From Tetracladium setigerum (lineage: Eukaryota; Ascomycota; Leotiomycetes; Helotiales), in contig PZJY01000001.1 in the NCBI GenBank assembly GCA_031472005.1, forward strand, positions 3,348,001 through 3,412,000: 64,000 nt of DNA, read 5' to 3'. Of this stretch, positions 11,201 to 26,676 are shown in pieces. The first letter of the stretch is position 1, and each line of letters starts with the position of its first letter. The notes under the pieces were generated by a model that searched no databases, had not been told where the DNA came from, and saw nothing but the letters and a program-made list of their open reading frames with translations. The translations under genes were made by a program, and so were the position numbers.

Positions 11201-14200
11201 TTTGGGGTCGGCGTCGATGCTCGCTTGATATACCCTCACAATCTCTAATCTCTGGGCTGGATTTGAATGTTTCTCATTCTTAGGCACGACAACAGTATTC
11301 TTCGGGAGCGCGTCGCTGTATGTCACGGACAAAGATTAAACTATTGGCATCATGGCTGTAGGCTGGTGCCTAAATTATATTACCCCCCACGTGGTTCATG
11401 ATGGAAGCGTTCAATATCTTGGTATGTGTATCAGTGTTGCGATTCTTTACAGAAATCAACGCTACTGTCATGCAGCAAGAAATACTCTGATAGAAACTCA
11501 AAATCATGATAGTTAATACTCGTGATTGGTACAGGTTACGCTGTTGAGACGGGCGAGGTACCTGAAAGTGTTTGACGAGCTCCCTGTTGAATATTTCCCC
11601 TTGGCTTCGTCACTTGGTGCAACACACCTTGCTACTCGTCTGAACACCTTCCCGGTTTGAATGCACCATGTAAAATGAGCCTTATAAGGAGCAGAGGTAG
11701 TGGATTGATCGTAAGGATCGCTTACCAATCCTTCTTCGCTCTCGATACTGGAATCGCGGATAGATCCCACCGCCACTCGACGCACAATACAGCCCAATGA
11801 TCTACCACAATCCTCCCCAACGGCGGTAGTTCGTACAGTATTACCCTAGGCAATGACATGCATTCCGTTTGTTTGCTCGAAGGATTCAAAAAGCTGTCTC
11901 GATATACCTAAAGCAGCTTCATTTTCCAAGTACTTAACGTACAATACAGCTACGGAGCCACTCCCTCGCCTCTCCCCAACGACTCTTTCCCATTTGTAAG
12001 CTAGATTCAGGCAACCGTTAACTTTGTAAGCCATAACCGAGAATAGACTATAGAATAAACAGCCAATTGAGTAAATTGTACTCTCCATCATCCAATCTTG
12101 CATGTAGGGCTTGACCGAAGAAAGTGGCCCTGGATCGGTCACATCTCTACTATCACTTTGCAGGGTTGCAACTCACTCGATTCTGTGCTCCTCATAAATT
12201 GAACTTTCTGTACGATCCACCAAAACCTTTTCGAGATTGCTGAAGAATTTCACCAATATCTCGCTTAAAACCCCCCAAAAGAACGTAAAGATCAGGGTGT
12301 GAATTCTTACCATCATCTCTCGTAAACGTCCACTAACAAATCCCATTTCCAAGGACATGGGAAAGACCCTCTGACCAGGAGCGGATCGGTCGTTTTGTTC
12401 CACCCCGAGGGAGGTGGCACTTTCCCAAACCGGTAGTTTGTTGTGACCAAGATTGATATCGGGCGCTAGTGGTACTGTATCTGTATGTGGGGTGTGTACA
12501 GTACCAGAGGCATCTCTCGGCGGAAGGGAGATGAGAGTTCCAAGATATTTCGCTAGAACGAATCAAAAAGAGCAGATGAACTCAGACAATGACATGAGTG
12601 ACGACGCCCTTCATACCTGTCGCTCTTGAAAAAAAAAGTATATCTTCTGCACGGCAGGTTCCTCTCTCCCTCAGGGGTGGGAGTAAATGTGCCGTGGAAT
12701 TCTCGCGCTGTGATTCGTGACAAATGCGAGCACGTCAAAAGTCAGGGACTGTGCTTTCTCGCTTGTCGGCTGGGACACCCAATAATTCCCCCAATTTCAT
12801 GTGGATACGACCTCTTCTGCTGTGGAATTCCCCCATTTCTGTTCTTCAGGGGGCCGATACTGTACAAGCTACTTTTGGGTGCGTCGTAGCCGTGCTTACT
12901 CCGAGTTCCCTGTCGACCTGAACATGAGAATTGAGACATACTAAACCTATGTGGGAAATATAAACGGCGTGCAGTACTCCGTACAGTACATCGGTATTCG
13001 GCAACAAGATAAATCCCATTTCTCACTCTTAGGAGAGAGTCATTAGATGGTCTGTATTTGTTAATACATGATCATGGCCGTGACCATATCATATGCTTGG
13101 ATCACCCTGGACTCATTGTCCGCCTCATTTTTTCAAAAGTGCTCATCAAACAAGACAAGGTCAACCCAAGCTTCTCTCAAACACCACAGAACCGCAAAGC
13201 CGGAACATCGAACGACAAAAATTCGGCAGAAGCAAAATTGGCCGCCGTGTTCTTCAATTTTGCTACGCCGCTGGATATCAAAGGACATTTACGACTTTAC
13301 GTACACTACCCACTGGCGATGCGGAGTTAATTTGCGGTTGAGTCCGTTGGCTCAGCGATAATCATGAGACAGACGACGACTTCATGGACGAGGGGCTTGA
13401 AGTATTCGTCCAAGTATACGAGCAGGATTGAACCCAGGACCCCAACTGCCATTGCTGCCATTGAAAATCATCATTATTTCTTGTCACCAAGACTTCGATA
13501 TCCGTAGGGCTGGCAAGCTCAGCTCGGGGGGCACAGTTTGGGCGAGACGATGGGCTGGCCCAATTTGAAGGATTGAATTCAAGTGTGGTTGAGCAAGATG
13601 ACAACTTTCTTACAACCAAGTCCTTGATATTCGTAGGGCTGACGAAATTATTAGAATGATAGAGTAGCACAGTTTGGGCGAAACGAGAGGGGAATTGATT
13701 AACATGTTGGATCTGATCTTATGGCTTGGTTCGTAGGATTCGATTTTCAATACCAACACAACCGCCCGGCTCTGGCATGGTCCATCTCATATCTCCTGCC
13801 TCGCTCTTATTTTTATCTTGTGAATTTCATGCACTTGCAAGTAACTACCTAGGTCAAAATTTGGAGGCCATTTTCAATAGTTTGGTTTTGCTGTGCCTTG
13901 GAAGGTCACTTCAAATGGCCGCGTCAAAGTTCCCCACGACGGCGGCTATTTTGTTAGAATCTCAACTTTCGCCTGGCCGCGACCCCGTCGACTGTTTTCT
14001 CTGATGAGAAAAAATTTATGATGTCAACCTTGTTGTGTTGGAAGTTTAGGATCTGGGTTGGAAAGTATGGGCTCACTCACGTTGGCGTGAGCAAGGTATG
14101 AATGGAGGGCACTCTTTAGCGAGAAGAAATTGAAAACTGATGACCGCTCGCTCAACTCTAGGAGTCTAGTGATACCAAGCTATCTTTCCATAGAAAATTG

Positions 14201-15550
14201 ATCGATTTAGTTCTGATATGTTTTATGTTGGAAGTTGCAGTCGAGCGCTTACGCGAAGTGTCTTCCAAAGTTCCAATCTCCCATCCACTTCTTTCTCCCG
14301 AAAATTTTCCCCCCAAACGCTACCAATCTTGAACAACGAAGACAAAAAGCTGCTGGAGAAATCTCTGCATCCATGAAAATCTTCTAGCAATCTATCTGAA
14401 CCTCCTACTATGAAGTGCCTTAGCTAATAAACCAGACAATCCAGATGTCAAAGTCTAGAGAAGCCAGCAAAACGCGATACACATCGAGCCCACCGCCAGT
14501 CTCCACATACAATTCTTTCCCCAGCCATCTCTCACAGTAATAGCTAACTCCTGATCAACAGGAATCGCTGGATTGCTTAAATACGGAGCTGCTACGACGG
14601 GGTGATGTTGTCTGCGCAAGTGCCAACATGATCCCGAGGTATCCTCGTCTATCGAGTGCGCCATCGCACTTCACCACATACTTCGACAACAACACATTGA
14701 ACAAGCGGAAAAAAGTGGATTCGTGCAGATGCAAAGCTCTCACGATGCCGATCTCTCTTCCACGCACAACAAGAAAACTCGCAACCGCTTTTCGTTTCAC
14801 ATACAATATTCGCCCAGCTCCCTACCCCCGGAGCGAACACTTGATCGGCTACTGCTACTGTCAAGTAGGATTGAGGAATTACTTCCACGTACACCTCGTT
14901 CCTCAGAGTAATCACTTCTTCTATAAGACAATAAATGGCGAAATAGATTTACCGCGCTCCTCTCCGTAAACAAACTTCACGCCAGCCTCGTACCTCACGA
15001 CCAAATACTTGATCAGACACGAACCAGCGTCTTGTGCGAGACGCAGAGTTTCTGTGATGTCGATTTGTGTTCCATTTGTGTCAACAAACCACACCTTTCT
15101 CAGTACTTGTATTACCTGCTAAAGTCCCTTTGAACTTTACAGTTTGTTTGTCAACGAGCTCTCTATGCGTCGAAGCGAATCCCATATAGTGTAATACTAC
15201 AATTTGTCGTTCCACCTATAACCAACTGAGAACTGACGACCAAGAACTAATGAGAGTATAATGGCTTCCATTATCTACTTAACTAGCTTACAATAAAGAA
15301 TGATTTTGCTGAACCCCCCATCCCGTTTCCCCCCAATATCGCCACGGCAATTATCTTGGCAAATAAAACTCCTGCAGAAACATTTCACTCCTTTCCGGTT
15401 TCCTTCTCCCCTTTCAACCAGAGAGCAAAAAAGACGCCTTTGGCAAGCAAATGCTGCAGTCCTTCGCTCCTACAAACGCCCATATATGTAAGTTCCAAAT
15501 CGCGAATTGCTCGTCGCAGAGTGAGTGCTCTGGCTCTCTCTTCGCATTTA
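8300..15550. other. 7.2-kb gene-poor stretch
   Basis: No convincing gene on either strand. It contains the upstream region of the C2H2 gene, several GTACAGTA/TACTGTAC octamers (about 10158, 10341, 11833, 12496, 12858, 12981), a degenerate direct repeat at 13486-13686, and a short TAGGTACATAGG-type microsatellite near 9580-9612. Frames up to about 130 codons exist but overlap on both strands and show no family likeness. Confidence 0.5.
13486..13686. repeat. Degenerate direct repeat, two copies about 129 bp apart
   Basis: Copy 1 (13486-13550) and copy 2 (13615-13686) share ACCAAG..., GATATYCGTAGGGCTG and GCACAGTTTGGGCGARACGA in the same order, with diverged sequence between. This could be an old tandem duplication or a transposon remnant. 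No coding capacity seen. Confidence 0.55.
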
Positions 15551-18500
15551 TTACAGTTTCCCATGACGTGCCTTAAAAATGGCCACCTTGTCATCATAGA
15601 AAAGAATTTCTCGTAGACGGAGTCGTACTTTCGAAGCCCCATCATCAGAGCTGATAAATGAGTCGGTGTCGGAGTCGTGCTCTGACATTTCCGACTCGGT
15701 TTCGTCTGGATCAATGCCGGGCGCCACAGTGCCGACGCCGTTATCATCATCGTCCTCGTCTTCCTCATCTTCATCACCTGTGTCATCATCCTCTTCATCT
15801 TCTTCATCATCGGTGGCCGTATCATGTACACCAGCACTGGCGTGTGGGTCAGAAGGATTACCCTCCTCATGCGGCCGATTTTCAAGAATCTCGAAGCACT
15901 TATGTGATACCCCCATATAGCAGAGTTCAACCTCTGGACGTAGAACAATAACGTCGACAACTTGTAATGCGAGCTCTTTGGGGTCGAAAGCGGGCGTGAC
16001 ATGGTCTGCAATGAAAGGAATGTTCAGAGAACGAAGATGAGGAACTTGTGGAAGTCTTTGTAGGAAATGATGCTATAATATGTTAGATGGGAAAAACTTG
16101 CCAAGGGCGGGAAAGCTTACCCAGTCTTTGTACTCGATCGCGATGCTCAGCTCCCGAAGGCTGCTCATCCGACCACTTGTTATGAAGTTGAGAATATCAC
16201 GAGTGGGCATCCATGATCTCCAGCGCGGATTGTCAGCGCTGCTGGTTGGGCCCCTTGGAATTCTATCAGAACTGTCTAGCATTAACCTCTTCAAACTCGC
16301 ACGGTGCCGTTTTAGAGGTCCACGATAGATAGCATCCTAGTAAATATTAGAATGTCACCTAAGAATACACAATCAGCGAAACTTACAATTGTCACGCTTG
16401 TTGTCGAAGACCGTCGGCGGTCTTGCAGAAATAGAGTCTCCAAAGAATTAGGTGCTAAAGTGTCTCTCAGGAACGAGATAAGTGCAGGAGAAGCAGCATC
16501 TGTGTGAACCTTCTTCAGGCTCAGGTGGTATTGCATAGGCACACCAGAGTGGTGTTTTGATGACGAATGACTGCCACCAATCGGGGAAGGTTGGAACTGT
16601 CGTCGGAGCATGATCCAAAGTCGATCATGCTGAGGACAGTCAAGAATTGTCAGATCTGTCATAACCGACCAATCGAAAGCCTTCTGCAGCACAGCGATGG
16701 ATAGTGGGATGCGTTCCAACTCTAAGGTTTGTAATCTCAACTTCCCTTCCAGCTTTTGCCTCTCCGTTGTAGGCGTTTCTGAGAATTGCGAATGCCTTTG
16801 ACTTTGGGTCTTGGATCGGCGAAGTGGTTGAATACCGGGAACTGCAGCAGGCTCGAGGGATGCTTGGTTTTGCTCTATATTAGGATTGATTTCATGTGCT
16901 GACATGAGTGCCATGAGTGAATCAAAATCGGATTGTGCGGATTCAGATGTATTGAAGTTTTGATTATGGGGGTTGAGCCCAAGGCCATCAGCACCAGGGA
17001 AAGAGATGTTCTCTGAGGCGTTAATAACGACAGTGGATGGAGCAGGGGACCCTGTAAAGTCCTTAAATACTGAGTCAATAGGAGAGACTAGTGTGAGATC
17101 ATCCTGTTGAGTTTCTTCGCTTTGCAAATTCACAGATGGAGTCGCTTGAGTTTGGCTGGGCTGATATTCCGTAGGAATAGGGGGCAACGACGCCATTGAA
17201 GTACCCCAGTCCTTCTTTTCGGATTTTGATCTTTGCTTTCTGCGAACATCAAAGACTCGCCCCAACAAAACTCCCAGGACACCTCCAAGTCTCCGTTCGC
17301 CAATAGTGCTTGCTCCAGGCCAAGATGCTGAATGATCTACCTGGTGTAAATCAGGTCCGTCCCATGCCAAAGCAAAGTCACGACTTATTGCCTTGGCGGA
17401 TATTCCAACTCGCAACTCGCGGAGGCCTTCCTTGGACTTTGCTATGAGAACACTCATCTCGTCTAAATAATCCAGTTCGTCGATGTCTAGTACCGAGAGG
17501 CTCTTCAGGGGAGGGAGCACGCTGAGGGTAGGATACTCTACTCGACTCTGCGCGTATGATGTTCGGCGAGGCATTGGTTGTGTGGTTGGGACAGAGCCTG
17601 CAGGAATGCTCCAGCCGATAGGCGTCATTGTGCTTCCTGCCAACATTTGTGGGGTCGTGTTCGATGCTGTATTGGAATTTTGAGGCGATGGCATGTTAGC
17701 GGGATCCGAATTGTCGTGCCACCTTACCCACACTCTTTCCAGCCTGCATTCCTGGAGGGGACTTCTGGTTTGTAGGGACGATAAAGCTAGCCAAACGTCC
17801 CTCAAAACACCAGTGGGCATGTCCCAGACAAAAGTCTCCAAGTTCATCATCCTAGCCACTGCCAGAGCCACCAGGGTTCCCAACATTTTCCCGCTCTCTT
17901 TGGTGATCAGATATTCTTGAACCCAATCCGCTGGACCATTTCCTAGTGAAAACTTCCTGGTGAACTGAGGATACTGATTGCCATATCGTCGTTGGTTTGA
18001 AGTAGGGCCAAGGTCTCCCGTGTGATTGCATTGTGTAATATTGAGTGTGCCACAATTTAGACAAGAATACTGCATTTCCGCGTTGGTGGGCTTCGGTGTT
18101 GGCGTTAGAACATCCCCCATGCATAGAGTAGCCAGACCGTAGGTAAGCGCATCAACGCCCGTTCGAGGATCCGTTGTGGCATGAGCATCTGGCCACACGA
18201 TATCGAAGCGTGAGTATATATGAGGGATCGCAAGGTTATGGAGGGCAGAGTGTGTGAGCGCCAAAGCGGTCAAATCGTTGGTGTGAGTGATCTACAAAGC
18301 CAACAGTGAGCAGCACATCACCCAACAACGGGGTTTGGAGTCTTACTTCTTTCACAATCTCTTTTAAGACATCCATAGGCAGGTCTAACAGCTGGAGGGG
18401 TCCTTTTTTTTCTGCGACGGCCGTCCATTCCTGCTCTTTGTCCTTTAACAAGTTCGAGATGCAACTCCTCGCACCCGCCAGAGGTTGCTCCATATCTGCC

Positions 18501-18667
18501 GGGCTAACTTCGTCTACGCTTGCCATCACCTGCGTGTGATAGGAGCCCACGGATTTGAGGTCATTGGAAGGTTGTGGTGCTGCGGAAGTTTTGGGGTTTG
18601 TGATTAAGTGTTCGTCTAGTTGGGTGTCGCTGAGTGTGTGATCGGGGTTGCTGGGAAGGGCTGCCAT
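15551..18667 (-). CDS. F-box protein with acidic C-terminal tail
   Basis: Probable substrate adaptor of an SCF ubiquitin ligase, binding Skp1 through its F-box. Exons: 18667-18347, 18291-16387, 16336-16121 and 16072-15551. Introns are 55, 50 and 48 nt, all phase 0, giving 987 aa. The F-box spans the first intron: LLDLPMDVLKEIVKE (ending at residue 107) continues into ITHTNDLTALALTHSALHNL and PHIYSRF. The central part looks like the leucine-rich, repeat-like region of large fungal F-box proteins, interrupted by a long Ser/Thr-rich disordered insert. Near the C-terminus an Asp/Glu-rich stretch of about 30 residues precedes a final basic segment. The start was chosen at MAALPSNP because the frame upstream has no ATG, and its context (GATCATGGC) is good. 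The substrate is unknown. Confidence 0.8.
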
Positions 18668-19853
18668 GATCACTGTGATTGTGTTCCACAACTTGTATAA
18701 TTGCCTGTAATTCACCCTGGCCGAAGCCTTAGCAGCATTATTCTGGCTGCCAAATCCAAGGCGAGAGATGAAAAGCCGAGCAATAAATGAGAGTGAAGTT
18801 GTTGCTCGGACGGTGTTTTGGATGCTGCGTTCAACACACTTCAGTACCTTGAGGCGCTAAGCTGGAAAGAGTCAGCTGTGCTTCTATCACAATATCAGGT
18901 GCACGGAGTATTTGGAGGAGCGCATCATCTGCGCAAATGGACTCCACTACTTGTGCATGGGATGTCCTGTACAGTGTACAGTAGTAAGTAGTACCTCGGA
19001 GAGGTAGGAAATGGGTTAAGCTTTGTACGTTTTTGCTTTTTCTAAACTCTCCTTATACAAGAATCGTAATGGGTAGTGTAGAGTGCACAGTTCCGGCTAT
19101 TATTCAGCCAGAGGGCTGGAGAAGAAGAGATGTCCTGTCCTCTGTTGTACAGTAGTACGTAGGTGCATATACTGTACTACACTACAGAGTCCTACGAGTA
19201 CAGTATCCCTAGTTTCATTCTTCGGACGTGAATTAATAAAAGAGAGCCGCAGACTCTAATTCCTAGCACTTAAGCATCTAGTCTAGCCCAGAGAAAAGTA
19301 ATACATTGTCCTCGCAGGACCTGGGGCAAAGCCCTAGTGAGTACATTCCTCTGCTCATCTGTGCCATGATGATGGTGTGTTGTTTACGCCAAGCCTATAA
19401 CAGGACTTGTGTTGTGATAAAATTAAACCTCCAAGCCCGGCTGCTTCTGCTTTGGGGGGCGGCATGAGGCTATCATCTCCAAACAAAACACATTTGCTCC
19501 CCCCAGCTTTTTCCTTTTCCACCGTCGCTTCCCTTTCTCCAGTACCTTCCACGATCATGAAACTGTGCTGCTTCTGAGGAAGAGCAGAGAGAAGTAGAAA
19601 GAAACAGAATTCGAGAGAGACTGGGTGCCTCTGCGACATTCCGGCGTTTATTATTAGGCCTTGGGCAATCGTCAGCATCATTCAGACAGTCAGTCCGTCA
19701 GGTTCGAAAGCAGGCTCGCAACCCCGCCGACCATCATTCACCACCCTCATTTGAGCACCCCAGACACTACCCACGCTCGCTCTTGAAGCGTCACTCTCCT
19801 CCATTTTCTTTCTCCGATTGCTGCACCAATACTCCATTCCACCCTCTCTCACA
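18668..19853. promoter_or_regulatory. Divergent intergenic region between F-box and UNC-13-like genes
   Basis: A 1.2-kb shared upstream region. It holds a cluster of GTACAGTA/TACTGTAC octamers (18976, 19147, 19170, 19198) and short CT-rich tracts before the 19854 start. No gene seen. Promoter function is inferred from the divergent arrangement. Confidence 0.45.
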
Positions 19854-22800
19854 ATGTCGACTTCTTCTCGACCCAACCGACGTTTGAACAGCGTCCAAAA
19901 TAGCGATCGCCTGTCCCGCAACATCTCTCGAAACTCCTCTCGAGTGAGGTCGAAAACTGTCAGCTACAGCGATGCCTACACTTATGCCCTACGAGCAGCA
20001 TACCTACACCACCTTCTTGAGATTCGACCGAAGAAGAAGCAGTATGTTCCTGCACCGAAACTCGCGAGGAGGGTAGCGACCGTTGGGATCGGAGAGATGA
20101 TGCAGGATTTCTCCATAACGGGCAATACAAAGAGTGCGAAATTTCCCCACGGGTTTATGTCGCCGTTGGAAAAGCGTATGCAAGGAATCTTAATGGGGAG
20201 AGAGAGACTCCCTGAGTACAACGACCCAGCAGTCAAACGCACATTCGCAGAAGCGTACACGGCCTTTACTGAGACGGGCTTTCGAAGACGAATGGACAAG
20301 GAGAGACGAGTCGAAGATCTGGTTCTTATATTCTACTCGAATGCGACGAAAGCGTTACAGAAAGGCAAAGCGCCAGACGACGATTCCTGGAAACCCATGG
20401 TGGACCGTCATGTAGCTCTGTTCGTTCGGATAATTAGCAACATCTTGAAAGACCAGGGCAACGATAGAGATAGGCCTGAACTCATGACTAGGCTGGCAAC
20501 TTTGGAAAAGAAGCTTCTGACCAATGATCAAGATCTGACTGCGGCTTCCGGAGATGGACCTGGTGGTACTTATATTGAGGTCACAGTACCGCTCAGCTAC
20601 GATATCAAAGATATGCCAATGGTTCAAGTTGTTTCCAGGATATTTGGCCTCAGAAATACGCAAGTTCAATCTGATATCGATGCCCACAAGACAATATGGA
20701 CAGAAGCAGCAGCGTTGGCTGATTTGAAATCCTACCAACACTGCTTAGATCTGAACACAAAACGAACTTTGCGGAGTGATGATTTTGATATCGAGGAAGG
20801 CTACCATGATTGGAAACGGTCCGAAGGCCCAGAATTATCTCGTATGATGGCCGAGATATTGCAAGCCAAGCCCGAGTTGATGAAGTCGTCCGGGGCTCAA
20901 ACAAGCCTTTACCAGCAGTTCACTCTAACTACAACCCTGAGGAAGACCAAGCTTACTCTGATCTCGCGAAAAGCATTTCGACTCCATTAGGGGAGGATGC
21001 CTTTTACTCCTTCGATCAACCTGTCGATATGAGTTCGCTCAACTTAGAGGATAATCAAGCTGGACGATTGTTCCTCGAAGAATCCACCTATACTTTCATC
21101 CCTCCAGACCCCCGATCCTTTTACAAATCCATTTTAGCACATGCTATGACATTCGATGGACTGCATGCCTCCCAAGCAGCAGATGGTTCTGCCTCTAATG
21201 AACCTCTCTCCCGTCAATCCCTAGAGCTTTTGACAGAATTGTGTGTTCGGTGGCGCATTCCGCAGTTCTCTAGGCTGGTTTTGTTTCTCGATGCTGCCGC
21301 TCAGAAATTTCTTGATCAAGAGATCCACCTGGACGGTCTTGACGCGGCCTTCGAGTTTGTCAAAAACCCACCTGTAGACACAAAGCGTGGTCATGCTCAC
21401 ATCCATTCCGCGAGTCTCACATCGTTCCCCCAGAGCCACTGGACCATTCATGATTTTGCCTTGTACCGCCAGGTTTTATCAAACTTGAATGATGCTTTGC
21501 TTCGTGATCTGTATGACATATTACAGCACTGTTACGAGTCAAAGCCCCCTTCTCCTGGACCAATTCTCGAGGTCCTTGAAACTCACATACACAATGAACC
21601 ATCATTCTCTTTCGGCCCAGATGACCTTGATTCCTATAAGACACTTCTTGCGGAGGGACTGGCTGCCAAAGCTGCCGTCGTGTACAGGGGCTATCTTGAA
21701 GCGGAAGTACCGCACGTTCAAGAAGAATGGCAGTTCTATCATGTCATACAACTTGGCAAGGCTGTGGTCAAGTTATGTGAACGTATCCAGAAGCGTTACC
21801 GCAAAAACCCGGAACTGATGGGCGTTAATCCCCTGACAATTTTGGTCGAAACTATGTTCCCAAGTTTTGAAAACGATGCTCACGATCTCATTCGCCGAAT
21901 TGTTCATGTTGCGAAAGAAAACAACACTGAGATTGATCTGCAAGATGGGTTTCAATTGTATAAGGAGCTTGTTGAGATTCGTCGCATTCACCAAGCTGCG
22001 TTACCGAATACCCCTTTCGCGTTTCACGTCGAAGAACTTCTTGCAGAATTCGTGTGGCGTTGGATTGGAGTTGCCGAAGAGAAAATGGTTGGTTTGATTG
22101 ACGAAGCAATCAAGCAGGATCCTTTCCAAGTTCGGAATGATAATCCCAATGAGCCAGCAAGTGACGATGCCCGTCATAGTACCTCAATCGCCGATATCTT
22201 TGGACTCTTCAACCAGACCGCGGACGAAATCTTTCGCTTGGAATGGGACGATGATGTTCAGTATGCAAAGTTTATGACAGCAATGTCTAGGTCTTTCGGG
22301 ATTGGCCTGTCGAGGTATTGTGAAGTCATCGAACAAAGATTTAGCAAGGAAATGGATCGATTATCGCCTGCACAAGAAGCGGCTATGAATCAATCGAAGC
22401 AAGAGAAATGGATGCAAATTGCCAAAGATGCGTGGAATAACAAGGAAAAGATTGAGCCGTTCCAATTTTACCCTGAGGCAAGTTTTAAAAAAAAGTATCC
22501 GATTTGTACAACGCGCTTGCTAACCTGTTATAGTCCTTTGTGAAGTTGAACAACATCGAGTACGGAATTCAGCAACTTGATATCCTGGAGAGGACGATGA
22601 ATGTTGATGCATGTGCCGAAGTTTTGAGGAAGAACGCGCCTCCACGAGAGAAGCAGAGGCGCCCTACAAAATATGTGTTCACAATCAAGATTGTTGAAGC
22701 AGAGGATTTGAAGGCTTGCGATCCTTCTGGATTTAGCGACCCTTACGTTGTCTTGGGAGACGAGTACCAGAAGCGACTTGCCAAGACGAGGGTAGTGATG

Positions 22801-24051
22801 AGAAACCTCAACCCACGATGGGAGGAATCAGTTGACATTACAGTATCTGGGGCGCTCAATATTATCGCCACAATCTGGGATTGGGATACCTTCGGCGACC
22901 ATGATTATGTAGGGAGAACCTCCTTGAAGCTAGACCCTTCACATTTCAGCGATTACATGCCGCGTGAGTATTGGTTGAACCTTGATACCCAGGGTAGATT
23001 ATTACTCCGTGTGAGCATGGAAGGCGAGAGGGATGACATCCAGTTTTACTTTGGCAAAGCCTTCAGGTTGATGAAGAGAACTGAGAGAGACATGACTCGA
23101 AAAATTACTGACAAGGTGCGTCCTTTTGCTTACGTTTTTGACAACATATACTAATGGTTTCTCGCGCAGCTTTCGCAATATATCAATACAAGTCTATCTC
23201 AAGAGGCCTTGAGATATTTACTTTCAAGAGGTATCTCATCCACAGTCACAAATTTGTTCCGAAATCGACAGTCTGTGGTGCCAGCCTTGAGCCAAACCGA
23301 CATTGAAAATGCTCTGAAGCCTCTTTTTACCTATTTCGACGAGAATTTTGCTATCATGAAGCAGGTCTTGACTGATGCTTCGATGGTTATGGTCATGACG
23401 AGGCTGTGGAAAGAAGTCTTGCTGGCCATCGAAGGCTTGTTGGTACCACCCTTGTCGGATAAACCCTCCTCTCAAAGACCCCTCTCACAACAGGAGATGG
23501 ATATAGCATTCAGATGGCTCGAATTGCTGTTTGATTTCTTCCATGCCAAGGATGAAGACACCGGCGATGTGCTGGGTGTCCCAGCAGACGTCTTGAAATC
23601 GCCCAAGTACCACGAACTCGCAACACTCAACTTCTTCTACCTCGACTCTACAGACAATCTCATTCGTACATCTGAGCGTATGGCGAGTGCCACAGCACAG
23701 CGAGCACAAGCACAGCAAAACCGACTCTCGGCTCCAGCAAGCCTCGGTGCTTCCTTTGGCGGTCTACTAGGATCGACATCGGTGCGAAGAACGAAGAGTA
23801 TCATGCTCAGTCGCAATCTTGGAACGATGAGGCAGGCGAAAGAGGAGAAGCGCAAAGAAGCACAAGCAGATCCAAGCGATGATATGATCCTGAGGATTCT
23901 GCGAATGAGACCGGAGGCAGCGCCATATCTCAGGGATAGGAGCAGACAAAAGGAGAGACTCGCCGCGTCAGCTGCAGCAGAGCAGATTGTGCGACAGAGT
24001 CTGAATAGCGGAGGACCAAGATTTGGCGCCAATAATCTTCCGCGACGTTGA
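19854..24051 (+). CDS. Munc13/UNC-13-like protein with C2 and MUN domains
   Basis: Predicted vesicle priming/tethering factor of the fungal Munc13 family (fission yeast Ync13 is a known member), acting at the plasma membrane in exocytosis. Exons: 19854-22477, 22534-23115 and 23170-24051. A C2 domain (about residues 922-1035) carries Asp-rich calcium-loop motifs, DPSGFSDPYV and DWDTFGDHDYVG. MUN-type helical segments flank it, and YTFIPPDPRSFYKS marks the conserved central part. The first intron (22478-22533) is GC-AG (donor GCAAGT, branch TTGCTAAC, acceptor TATAG). The second (23116-23169) is GT-AG. Exon 1 needs one extra base near 20892-20895 to stay open; it is 2624 nt, and 2625 would be 875 codons. 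The corrected protein is about 1362 aa. A 74-nt intron (20842-20915) could also fix the frame but would remove plausible coding sequence. Confidence 0.8.

Positions 24052-26676
<2,625 letters not shown>

Noticed and set aside
11021..11332. 103-codon minus-strand ORF
   Set aside because: Reads somewhat like protein but has no splice partners, no recognisable domain and a competing frame on the other strand.
13425..13450. tRNA-like GGGTTCAATCC on the minus strand
   Set aside because: The T-stem does not pair beyond two bases and there is no cloverleaf.
18668..18715. Longer N-terminus for the F-box protein
   Set aside because: The extension begins with GTG; the first ATG in good context is at 18667.
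20842..20915. 74-nt intron in the UNC-13-like gene as the preferred model
   Set aside because: It removes a segment that reads like conserved protein and lacks a clear branch point; a missing base explains the break as well and matches the other genes.
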